6,833 nt of DNA. Source: Firmicutes bacterium CAG:124. Its GTDB lineage: Bacteria; Bacillota; Clostridia; Oscillospirales; Oscillospiraceae. Below, in pieces: positions 1 through 5,352 of the stretch; position 1 is the first letter of the stretch, and every line of letters starts with the position of its first letter. Made by a program: the position numbers and the translations under genes. The notes below the pieces were generated by a model, which saw only the letters and a program-made list of their open reading frames with translations, searched no databases and had not been told where the DNA came from. The DNA is taken from positions 32,858-39,690 of the forward strand of contig HF990656.1 of NCBI GenBank assembly GCA_000432135.1. Reading direction: 5' to 3'.

Positions 1-783
1 CCGCCCCGCCCCCGCCGCGCCCGTCTCGTTGACCTCCTCGCCGGAGACGGCCTCGCCCGTGATGCCGGCGGCCATGTTGGTGATCACGGAAATGCCCAGC
101 AGCGGCAGACCACAGTGCGCCGCCGTCAGCGCCTCCGTTACAGTCGACATCCCCACGGCGTCGCCGCCGAGCAGGCGGATGGCGCGAATTTCGGCAGGCG
201 TTTCAAACTGCGGGCCGGGCATGAAGAAATACACGCCCTCGTGCACGGAAAAGCCGAGCTTTGCCGCGCAGGACTTCGCCAGCTCGCGCAGCTCCGGCGT
301 GTACATCCGCGTAACGTCAAAGAAGCGCGGGCCGAATTCGTCCACGTTCCGGCCCCGCATGGGGCTGGAGCCGTTGAGCTTGATGTGGTCGGCGATCAGC
401 ATGAAATCGCCGCGATGATAGGCAAGATTCACGCCGCCCGCCGCGTTCGTCACGATCAGCGCACGGACGCCGAGCAGCTTCAAAAGCCGCACCGGCTGCG
501 CCAGCTGCTCGAAATCGTAGCCCTCGTAGCTGTGAAAGCGTCCCGCGAGGCACACGAGCTTCTTTCCGGCCAGCTCGCCGAACATCAGCTTTCCGGCGTG
601 GCCGGGGGCCGTGGAAACGGGGAAATTCGGGACCTCGTGATAGTCGATCTCGACGGTATTCTGAAGTCTTTCCGCAAACGGCCCAAGCGATGAGCCGAGG
701 ATCACCGCGATCTGCGGCGCAAACGGCATTCTTGTCCGGACATAGTCCGCGCCTGCTTCATAAAATTCATACGGTTCATTCAT
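1..783 (-). CDS. Purine nucleoside phosphorylase, trimeric type (3' end outside window)
   Basis: Cytoplasmic purine salvage enzyme of the trimeric PNP/MTAP family, which phosphorolyses purine (deoxy)nucleosides to base and (deoxy)ribose-1-phosphate. Translation from ATG 783 gives 261 residues without a stop up to the window edge; the family is usually about 270-275, so only a short C-terminal tail is missing. Family motifs appear in order: VILGSSLG near residue 27 (phosphate loop), HAGKLMFGELAG, GRFHSYEGY (phosphate- and ribose-contacting Arg, His, Tyr), VTNAAGGVN, MPGPQFETPAEIR (base-contacting Phe-Glu), GMSTVTE and ITNMAAGI (base-contacting Asn). The start is supported by an AAAGGCGG ribosome binding site at about 791-798 and a sigma-A-like promoter just upstream. 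One oddity: the His of the usual HEEV motif, which touches the ribose 5'-hydroxyl in human PNP, reads Gly here (SGEEV). The gene is divergent from the regulator gene at 962 and is the first gene of its transcript. Family call is firm; nucleoside preference is not visible. Confidence 0.95.
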   Translation of the reverse strand, partial: MNEPYEFYEAGADYVRTRMPFAPQIAVILGSSLGPFAERLQNTVEIDYHEVPNFPVSTAPGHAGKLMFGELAGKKLVCLAGRFHSYEGYDFEQLAQPVRLLKLLGVRALIVTNAAGGVNLAYHRGDFMLIADHIKLNGSSPMRGRNVDEFGPRFFDVTRMYTPELRELAKSCAAKLGFSVHEGVYFFMPGPQFETPAEIRAIRLLGGDAVGMSTVTEALTAAHCGLPLLGISVITNMAAGITGEAVSGEEVNETGAAGAGR

Positions 784-810
784 TGCACTGTCCGCCTTTC
801 TTTTTTCTTT

Positions 811-840
811 ATCATACCGCGCGGAGGTGCGTTCCGTCAA
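811..840 (-). promoter_or_regulatory. Sigma-A-type promoter of the purine nucleoside phosphorylase gene
   Basis: Read on the minus strand: -35 TTGACG (840-835), an 18-bp spacer and -10 TATGAT (816-811). It predicts a start of transcription near 804 and a leader of about 20 nt before ATG 783, too short for a riboswitch. It is back to back with the regulator promoter; about 52 bp separate the two -35 boxes. Confidence 0.7.
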
Positions 841-892
841 CCAAAACCGCAGCGGCGGCGCAATCGGCAGGGGTGGGTGCTGTCGAATGCGG

Positions 893-921
893 TTGACTTT
901 ATGCGCGGCGTGTGATATAAT
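893..921 (+). promoter_or_regulatory. Strong sigma-A promoter of the gntR-ABC operon, extended -10
   Basis: -35 TTGACT (893-898), exactly 17 bp, then -10 TATAAT (916-921), preceded by TG at 913-914 (extended -10). This is near consensus, so the operon should be strongly transcribed unless repressed. The predicted start, about 927-929, falls inside the palindrome described separately. Confidence 0.85.
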
Positions 922-945
922 TGTATCAATACAGTTCATACAGTT
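922..945 (+). promoter_or_regulatory. Probable operator: palindrome plus direct repeat at the transcription start
   Basis: Immediately after the -10 box lies a perfect palindrome, TGTAT-CA-ATACA (922-933). Its right half overlaps a direct repeat, ATACAGTT at 929-936 and again at 938-945, a 9-bp period. The pair TGTAT (922-926) with the second ATACA (938-942) also forms an inverted repeat with an 11-bp gap. GntR-family regulators bind inverted repeats containing GT/AC cores, and the position at the transcription start fits repression by steric block. Binding by the adjacent regulator is inferred. Confidence 0.55.
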
Positions 946-952
946 GGGGAGG
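946..952 (+). promoter_or_regulatory. Ribosome binding site that fixes the GTG start of the GntR regulator
   Basis: GGGGAGG, followed by 9 nt to the GTG at 962. An in-frame ATG exists at 827, but it lies upstream of the promoter and so cannot be on the same transcript. The GTG start also yields the family's typical N-terminus (MIAINYRDPRPIYEQI). Confidence 0.85.
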
Positions 953-961
953 AAAACTTCC

Positions 962-1330
962 GTGATCGCGATCAATTACCGGGATCCGAGGCCCATTTAT
1001 GAGCAGATCCAGGCCGAGCTGCGCAGACTGATGCTGACGGGAGCGCTGCCGCCCGGCAGCCGGCTTCCGTCTGTGCGGGAGCTGGCCGGACAGCTGGCCA
1101 TCAATCCCAACACCATCCAGCGCGCCTACCGGGAGCTGGAATCGGAAGGGTACATTCTTTCCGTCGCCGGGAAGGGCTCGTTCGTCACGCAGGTCGACCG
1201 GCTTGCCGAGCAGCAGAAAAAGGAGGCCCTCAACGCATTCCGGGCAGCGGCGCAGCGGCTGCGCGCGCTCGGACTGAGCGCAGAGGCGCTCGCGTCACTT
1301 CTGACGCAGGAGGAACCGACAGATGATTGA
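962..1330 (+). CDS. GntR-family transcriptional regulator, YtrA subfamily
   Basis: A 122-residue DNA-binding regulator, the usual size of the short YtrA subfamily. Residues about 10-77 form the winged helix-turn-helix: PIYEQIQAELRR, then LPSVRELAGQLAINPNTIQR as the recognition helix region, then the wing (EGYILSVAGKGSFV). The remaining 45 residues are a short helical tail for dimerisation; the large effector-binding domain of FadR/HutC-type GntR proteins is absent. YtrA-type regulators usually repress their own ABC transporter operon and respond to cell-envelope antibiotics or stress (family knowledge). Here the gene is first in the operon, overlaps the ATPase gene by 8 bp, and has a palindrome at its transcription start, which supports autorepression. 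The inducing signal cannot be read from the sequence. Confidence 0.93.
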   Translation: MIAINYRDPRPIYEQIQAELRRLMLTGALPPGSRLPSVRELAGQLAINPNTIQRAYRELESEGYILSVAGKGSFVTQVDRLAEQQKKEALNAFRAAAQRLRALGLSAEALASLLTQEEPTDD

Positions 1331-2213
1331 ACTTTCGCACGTGACCAAAACCTTCGGCGGCGCAACGCGCGCGCTGGACGATCTGACGCTCACCGTGCCG
1401 CAGGGCGCGGTCTACGGGCTTGTCGGCTCAAACGGCGCGGGAAAGACCACCGCCATTCGCCATATTACAGGCATTTTCCGGCAGGATTCCGGCAGCGTGA
1501 CCATCGGCGGTCTGCCGGTCTATGAAAACCCGGCCGTCAAGAGCCGCATCGGCTATATCCCGGACGATCTCGGCGTATTCGGCGGCGGGACGCTCCGGGA
1601 GCTGGCGGCTTTTTACCGCACGATGTACCCGCGCTTTGACGCAAAGCGCTACGCGGCGCTGCGCGACGTGTTCCGGCTGGACGAGGCGACACCTCTGCGC
1701 CGGTTCTCCAAGGGGATGCAGAAGCACGCGGCCTTCTGGCTGACGCTGAGCCTGCGGCCGGACTATCTCGTGCTCGACGAGCCGGTCGACGGGCTTGACC
1801 CCGTCATGCGGCGGCAGATCTGGAGTCTGGTCGTTGAAGACGTGGCGGGCTACGGCACGACGGTGCTGGTATCGTCGCACAATCTGCGCGAGCTGGAGGA
1901 CATCTGCGACCATGTCGGCATCATGCACATGGGCCATATGCTTCTGGAGCGGTCGCTGTCCGACCTGCAGGACAATTTCGTCAAGGTGCAGCTCGTGACG
2001 GAGAATCCGCTGCCGCCCTCGCTTCACATTCTGCACGAGAGCACGCTTGGGCGGGTGCAGACGCTGATCCTGCGCGGCGATCCGCAGACCGTCGCGGACG
2101 AGCTGGCGGCCAGCGCGCCGATGCTCTGCGATCTGCTGCCGCTGAGTCTGGAAGAGATCTTCATCTACGAGTTGGGAGGGACCGGCTATGACGTCAAAAA
2201 TCTCGTGCTTTGA
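1323..2213 (+). CDS. ABC transporter ATP-binding protein, YtrB-like
   Basis: A 296-residue cytoplasmic ATPase that would power the permease encoded next. Visible motifs: Walker A GSNGAGKT (35-42), a Q-loop region reading IGYIPDD (77-82) with Asp where Gln is common, signature FSKGM (128-132) in place of LSGGQ, Walker B YLVLDEP with catalytic Glu153, D-loop GLDP (157-160) and the switch His186 (VLVSSH). To my knowledge the FSKGM signature and a substituted Q-loop are common in the YtrB-like ABC-2 exporter branch, so they need not mean inactivity. The C-terminal 90 residues are an accessory domain with no motif I recognise. The start at 1323 has AGGAGG at 1308-1313, 9 nt upstream. The gene overlaps the regulator by 8 bp and the permease by 26 bp, so the three are probably co-translated. 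Substrate is not identifiable. Confidence 0.93.
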   Translation: MIELSHVTKTFGGATRALDDLTLTVPQGAVYGLVGSNGAGKTTAIRHITGIFRQDSGSVTIGGLPVYENPAVKSRIGYIPDDLGVFGGGTLRELAAFYRTMYPRFDAKRYAALRDVFRLDEATPLRRFSKGMQKHAAFWLTLSLRPDYLVLDEPVDGLDPVMRRQIWSLVVEDVAGYGTTVLVSSHNLRELEDICDHVGIMHMGHMLLERSLSDLQDNFVKVQLVTENPLPPSLHILHESTLGRVQTLILRGDPQTVADELAASAPMLCDLLPLSLEEIFIYELGGTGYDVKNLVL

Positions 2214-4020
2214 CCACGCAGTCTTCCGGCGGGCACTGAAAATGACCGCGCCGGTCTGGATTCTATACACGCTTTACGAGCTGCTTCTGCCGCTGCGGCT
2301 GTTTTCCTTCTGCCGGGGCCTTTCGTCCGGTGCGGATAATTATATCGTGCAGATTGAAAAAACGCTCCTGAGCTATGCGCGCTTCAACGCCTCCATCGTT
2401 CCGTTCCTGCTCGGCGGGCTTCTGGCATGGGTGCTGTTTTCCTGGCTGTTCCGGGCGGGCACGGCCTATTTCTACGCTGCGCTGCCCGTGCGGCGCGAGA
2501 CGCTGTTTCTGACGAATTATCTGACGGGCGTGCTGCTGTGCGCTGCGCCCGCGCTCTTGTCGTCGCTGCTTTTATGGGCGGTGGGCGCAGGCTTCGGCGC
2601 GGCGGCGTTCGTGCCCGCGATGCAGGTCTTTGCCGCGGCGATGCTGGGCTTTTTGCTGTTTTTCTCGTTCGCGGTGCTGGTCTGCTGCGTTGTGGGGCAG
2701 ATGGCTGCGATGCCCATCGTCTATGTGATCCTGAATTTTACGTTCTTTGTTCTGGAAGCCATCGTGCGGCACCTGCTTTTTACGTTCGTCTACGGTATGC
2801 CCTACAGCCAGAGCAGCACCATGCAGTCGTTTGCGCTGCACGCCACGCCGGTGCTGGGGCTGCTGCAGGGCGGCTTCCGCGTTGCGACGGACTGGGCCGA
2901 GCGCGACGGTATGTACTATATGGAATTGAACCCGCAGCTGGAGGGCTGGGGCTATCTCGGCGCGCTGGCCGCGCTGGGGCTGGTGTTCGCGCTGTGCGCG
3001 TTCCTGCTTTTAAAGCACCGTGAAATGGAACGCAGCGGCGACGTGATCGCGGTCGGCTGGCTGCGCCCGGTCGCACTGTATGTATTCACGATCGGCTGCG
3101 CGCTGGTGCTCGGCGCACTGATGGCAGAGCTGTTTTCCAGCCAAACGGCGGATAACTTCTGGTATGTGCTGCTGTTTCTGTTTGTGGGTGCGTTCGTGGG
3201 CTATTTCGTGGGAAAAATGCTTCTGCAGAAGACGATCCACGTGTTCCGGTCTGGCTGGCTGGGGCTTGGCATCTGCTGTCTTGCGCTGCTGCTCGCCTTC
3301 GGCGCGGCGGAGTTTGACCTGTTCGGCTACTCGCGGTATTTGCCGGAGCGCGGCGCGGTGCAGGCTGCCGGGCTGACGCATTACCAGTCGAGCGGCCTGT
3401 ATACCACGCAGGACGATGCGTTTGTGCAGGATGTTCTTGCCCTGCACACGGCAGCCATTGCGGAAAAAGGCGCGCAGGAGCACCGCAGACACGCATATCA
3501 GCTCGGCGCCGATTACACGGAGCAGTTTTATATCACCTACCGTATGGCAGACGGCACGCTCACCGAGCGCTATTACAGCATCGTCTACAACGACGCCGAG
3601 TTGAAAGACCCGGACAGCCTCATTTCGCGCTTTTCCGCGCTCTATAACAGTCCCGTCTGCGTCCGCATCCGCGCGGGCTTCGACACGCCGCGCACGGAGA
3701 AAAGCGTGCTCTCGTGCTACGTCTCCTCCTACGACACCGGCGCAAGCCTCGATTTGACCGGCAGCGACGCGTGGCGGGTCTACGAGGCCTGTCTGGACGA
3801 TATCAACGCGGGACGCCTCGGCGCGGCGGACGTGAGCGGCAGCACAAAGCAGAGCGATGGCAGCAATTATACGCCCCTGACCCTGATCTTCACCGTCAGC
3901 ACGGACGTTCCCGGTCAGACGGACAGTTTGTATGTCGATTCCATCCCCCTGTCCGCCGCTGAGACGGTCAGCGCCTTGCAGGCGCTCGGCGCAGACCCAT
4001 ACTGGCGCGCCGCCGGATAA
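2188..4020 (+). CDS. ABC-2-type permease with large C-terminal extracytoplasmic domain
   Basis: A 610-residue membrane protein, partner of the upstream ATPase. About nine hydrophobic segments are visible at residues 22-40, 70-89, 111-135, 142-168, 174-200, 253-275, 294-314, 323-342 and 356-374. Positive charges (FRRALK 13-18, PVRRE 100-104, KHRE 276-279, the basic stretch 343-355) put the N-terminus inside and the last 235 residues outside. The LPVRRETLFLTNYL stretch at about 99-112 is typical of Clostridia permeases sitting beside YtrA-type regulators. The C-terminal region (about 375-610) is soluble and mixed alpha/beta in character; I believe related proteins carry a domain of unknown function there (possibly DUF6449), not verified. 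Start: GGAGG at 2175-2179, 8 nt before ATG 2188, inside the ATPase gene. No second permease follows; a terminator comes 12 nt after the stop. Substrate unknown; export of, or resistance to, an envelope-active compound is an inference from the family. Confidence 0.85.
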   Translation: MTSKISCFDHAVFRRALKMTAPVWILYTLYELLLPLRLFSFCRGLSSGADNYIVQIEKTLLSYARFNASIVPFLLGGLLAWVLFSWLFRAGTAYFYAALPVRRETLFLTNYLTGVLLCAAPALLSSLLLWAVGAGFGAAAFVPAMQVFAAAMLGFLLFFSFAVLVCCVVGQMAAMPIVYVILNFTFFVLEAIVRHLLFTFVYGMPYSQSSTMQSFALHATPVLGLLQGGFRVATDWAERDGMYYMELNPQLEGWGYLGALAALGLVFALCAFLLLKHREMERSGDVIAVGWLRPVALYVFTIGCALVLGALMAELFSSQTADNFWYVLLFLFVGAFVGYFVGKMLLQKTIHVFRSGWLGLGICCLALLLAFGAAEFDLFGYSRYLPERGAVQAAGLTHYQSSGLYTTQDDAFVQDVLALHTAAIAEKGAQEHRRHAYQLGADYTEQFYITYRMADGTLTERYYSIVYNDAELKDPDSLISRFSALYNSPVCVRIRAGFDTPRTEKSVLSCYVSSYDTGASLDLTGSDAWRVYEACLDDINAGRLGAADVSGSTKQSDGSNYTPLTLIFTVSTDVPGQTDSLYVDSIPLSAAETVSALQALGADPYWRAAG

Positions 4021-4032
4021 TGCAGAAACGTA

Positions 4033-4066
4033 AAAACGCCAATGCCCGATGCGGCATTGGCGTTTT
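4033..4066. terminator. Bidirectional intrinsic terminator between convergent genes
   Basis: A perfect 14-bp stem, AAAACGCCAATGCC (4033-4046) with GGCATTGGCGTTTT (4053-4066), closed by a 6-nt loop. The A-tract on one side and the T-tract on the other make it function in both directions. It lies 12 nt after the permease stop codon (plus strand) and only 3 nt after the stop codon of the acidic protein gene (minus strand). Confidence 0.92.
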
Positions 4067-4069
4067 CTG

Positions 4070-4489
4070 TTATGGCTGATCCATGTCGGAAATGAGAATA
4101 TTGTCCGTCCCGTGGGCCTCGAATTCCGCAATGTAGTCGTCCATGCGGGAGACAAGCTCCTCGTAATTGTCGTTGGATACCGGCTGATACTCCATATCGC
4201 GCCGCGCAAGCTCCTCGGCCAGAATTTCATAGAACACCGTGTCCTCATAGTCCATGATGGCCTCGTGGATGCCGCCGTCGGAAAAGGCGCGGGACGGCAC
4301 ATCCGTCCCCTCGTACCGTTCGACGAGCGTATCCATGCCCTGCTCCCGGCACAGCGCGAAGAGCTTGGATTCCAAATCATCGTAATCCGCAAAGCGGTCG
4401 TCCCCGCGGGTCGAGTTGAGGATCCAGTTTCCGATGTAAACCATATCCAGAAGACGGCGGAACTCTTTTTTCGATAGATCGATCTGCAT
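4070..4489 (-). CDS. Hypothetical acidic protein, 139 residues
   Basis: I do not recognise the family. The 139-residue protein is strongly acidic (34 Asp/Glu against 13 Lys/Arg by my count), has no signal peptide or membrane segment, and is predicted mostly helical, so a soluble cytoplasmic protein is likely. The N-terminus (LSKKEFRRLLDMVYIGNWIL) and the aromatic-rich stretch DYEDTVFYEILAEELARRD at about residues 79-97 are the most structured-looking parts; a single Cys (47) argues against metal binding by cysteines. The gene is well formed: AGGAGG at 4498-4503 lies 8 nt before ATG 4489, a TATAAT promoter precedes it, and a hairpin terminator follows at once, so it is a single-gene transcript convergent with the ABC operon. 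Codon use matches the neighbours. A real expressed gene is likely; function is open. Confidence 0.85.
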   Translation of the reverse strand: MQIDLSKKEFRRLLDMVYIGNWILNSTRGDDRFADYDDLESKLFALCREQGMDTLVERYEGTDVPSRAFSDGGIHEAIMDYEDTVFYEILAEELARRDMEYQPVSNDNYEELVSRMDDYIAEFEAHGTDNILISDMDQP

Positions 4490-4518
4490 ACCAAAAGCCT
4501 CCTCTGCGATGTTACTCT

Positions 4519-4547
4519 ATTATATACACTTTGGTCTTCATTTTCCA
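4519..4547 (-). promoter_or_regulatory. Promoter of the acidic hypothetical gene
   Basis: Read on the minus strand: -10 TATAAT (4524-4519), a perfect match, a 17-bp spacer, and a weaker -35 TGGAAA (4547-4542, four of six). The predicted transcription start is near 4512, giving a leader of about 23 nt that contains the AGGAGG ribosome binding site. The surrounding 4510-4620 stretch is distinctly AT-rich compared with the rest of the window. Confidence 0.7.
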
Positions 4548-4694
4548 CTGTAAAAATATGTAGCAGCCGAAAATCATTGCAACTCAAGAACTTTTTATTT
4601 CAAATGTATGATATGCACGAAGTTCTGATAATCTGAAGCAAAACGCGGCTGCTGTCGTCCCTCATCTGTCTGCTTCGCTTCGCTCCGCAGCCAG

Positions 4695-4728
4695 TTTCCC
4701 GAGGGGAAGCCTTGGGCGCTCCCGCGCC
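4695..4728. repeat. Two short tandem hairpins in the GC-rich spacer
   Basis: First hairpin: TTCCC (4696-4700), a 3-nt loop, GGGAA (4704-4708), extendable by one wobble pair. Second: GGCGC (4715-4719), TCCC loop, GCGCC (4724-4728). They lie directly downstream (in minus-strand transcription) of the probable glycosylase terminator. The sequence 4724-4730 is also complementary to 4752-4758 in that terminator hairpin, so the second and third structures can compete. Meaning unknown; could be part of the 3' end of the mRNA or a dispersed intergenic repeat. Confidence 0.45.
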
Positions 4729-4740
4729 GCAAAGCAGGAA

Positions 4741-4762
4741 GGACGCGCCCTGCGGCGCGTCC
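4741..4762 (-). terminator. Probable terminator of the carboxypeptidase-glycosylase operon
   Basis: A perfect 9-bp GC-rich stem, GGACGCGCC with GGCGCGTCC, and a 4-nt loop, starting 8 nt after the glycosylase stop codon. On the minus strand it is followed by TTCCTGCTTTG, which is T-rich but not a clean T-tract, so termination may be incomplete or the hairpin may act mainly as a 3' stabiliser. Confidence 0.6.
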
Positions 4763-4770
4763 CTTGGCGG

Positions 4771-5337
4771 TTATAAGGTTCTTGTGCAGACCTCGCGGAC
4801 TTTGGATTGGAGGGCCTTGAGATCTGAAAAGGTGTCCGGGCGCTTGGTTTCGTCGCGCAGGAGGGCGGAGGGGTGATAGAGCGCGGTGAAGAGGATGCCG
4901 CCCTTTTCGGTGAACTGTCCGTGTTCGCAGGAGATCTTGAAATCCGGACGGATGAGGCGCATGGCCGCGATGCGGCCAAGGCAGACGATGATCTTCGGCT
5001 GGATGAGCTTCGTCTGCGCACGCAGAAAGCTGATGCACGCATCCTGCTCGGTCTGCATCGGGTCGCGGTTTCTGGGCGGACGGCACTTGACGATGTTCGT
5101 GATATAGCAGTTTTCCCGGCCCAGATCGATGATCGAGAGCATTTCGTCGAGAAATTTCCCCGCCGCGCCGACAAACGGCTCACCCTGCAGGTCTTCGTTT
5201 TCGCCCGGCCCCTCGCCGACGAACATGACCTCCGCGTCCTGCGGGCCGACGCCGAAGACGACGTTGTGCCGCGTCTGCGACAGCGGGCAGCTGGTGCAGG
5301 ACAGGCAAGCGGTCTGAAGCGATTCCCAGTTCAGCAT
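4771..5337 (-). CDS. Uracil-DNA glycosylase, family 4 (iron-sulfur type)
   Basis: A 188-residue base excision repair enzyme that removes uracil, arising from cytosine deamination or dUTP incorporation, from DNA. It carries the family 4 hallmarks: four cysteines spaced for a [4Fe-4S] cluster (Cys14, Cys17, Cys85, Cys101), motif A GEGPGENED (41-49), the uracil-stacking Phe55 in PFVGAAGKFLDE, Asn81 in ITNIVKCRPPRNRDP, and motif B with His155 in YHPSALL. Length is normal for the family (about 190-210). These motifs separate it from the Ung-type family 1 enzyme. ATG 5337 follows AGGAGGG (5346-5352) that abuts the stop codon of the carboxypeptidase gene 15 bp upstream, so the two are almost certainly one transcript. 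No functional link between peptidoglycan trimming and repair is evident; the pairing looks like simple co-transcription. Older annotations often call this family a phage SPO1 DNA polymerase-related protein. Confidence 0.95.
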   Translation of the reverse strand: MLNWESLQTACLSCTSCPLSQTRHNVVFGVGPQDAEVMFVGEGPGENEDLQGEPFVGAAGKFLDEMLSIIDLGRENCYITNIVKCRPPRNRDPMQTEQDACISFLRAQTKLIQPKIIVCLGRIAAMRLIRPDFKISCEHGQFTEKGGILFTALYHPSALLRDETKRPDTFSDLKALQSKVREVCTRTL

Positions 5338-5352
5338 ATGAAGCGCCCTCCT

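Larger units (their letters stand above)
4490..4770. other. Intergenic region without a convincing gene
   Basis: Two unlike halves. From 4490 to about 4640 the DNA is AT-rich and holds the ribosome binding site and promoter of the acidic protein gene. From about 4641 to 4770 it is GC-rich and contains three consecutive hairpins. Open frames cross the GC-rich half on the minus strand, but they are extensions of out-of-frame shadows of the glycosylase gene, with no ribosome binding site and no recognisable protein sequence. Confidence 0.7.

Noticed and set aside
115..693. 192-residue plus-strand frame antisense to the phosphorylase gene
   Set aside because: The minus strand encodes a complete set of PNP motifs; this frame has no recognisable protein sequence.
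827..961. N-terminal extension of the GntR regulator from ATG 827
   Set aside because: It would start upstream of the promoter at 893-921 and translate the operator region; the GTG at 962 has a good ribosome binding site and gives the family's N-terminus.
1428..2270. 280-residue minus-strand frame antisense to the ATPase gene
   Set aside because: Shadow of a gene with complete ABC motifs; composition rich in Arg, His and Gln, no plausible start signals.
3010..4587. 525-residue open frame on the minus strand spanning the acidic protein gene and the antisense of the permease
   Set aside because: It lies in a different frame from two well-supported genes, crosses the perfect terminator, and has Arg/Ala/Gln-rich composition typical of antisense frames in GC-rich DNA; no ribosome binding site or domain.
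4562..4653. Inverted repeat AGCAGCCG (4562-4569) and CGGCTGCT (4646-4653)
   Set aside because: Only 8 bp with a loop of about 76 nt and no flanking duplication; likely chance, not a mobile element end.
4595..5183. Minus-strand frames running from the glycosylase gene into the GC-rich spacer
   Set aside because: Out of frame with the glycosylase, no start signals of their own, Arg/Ser/Pro-rich shadow composition.
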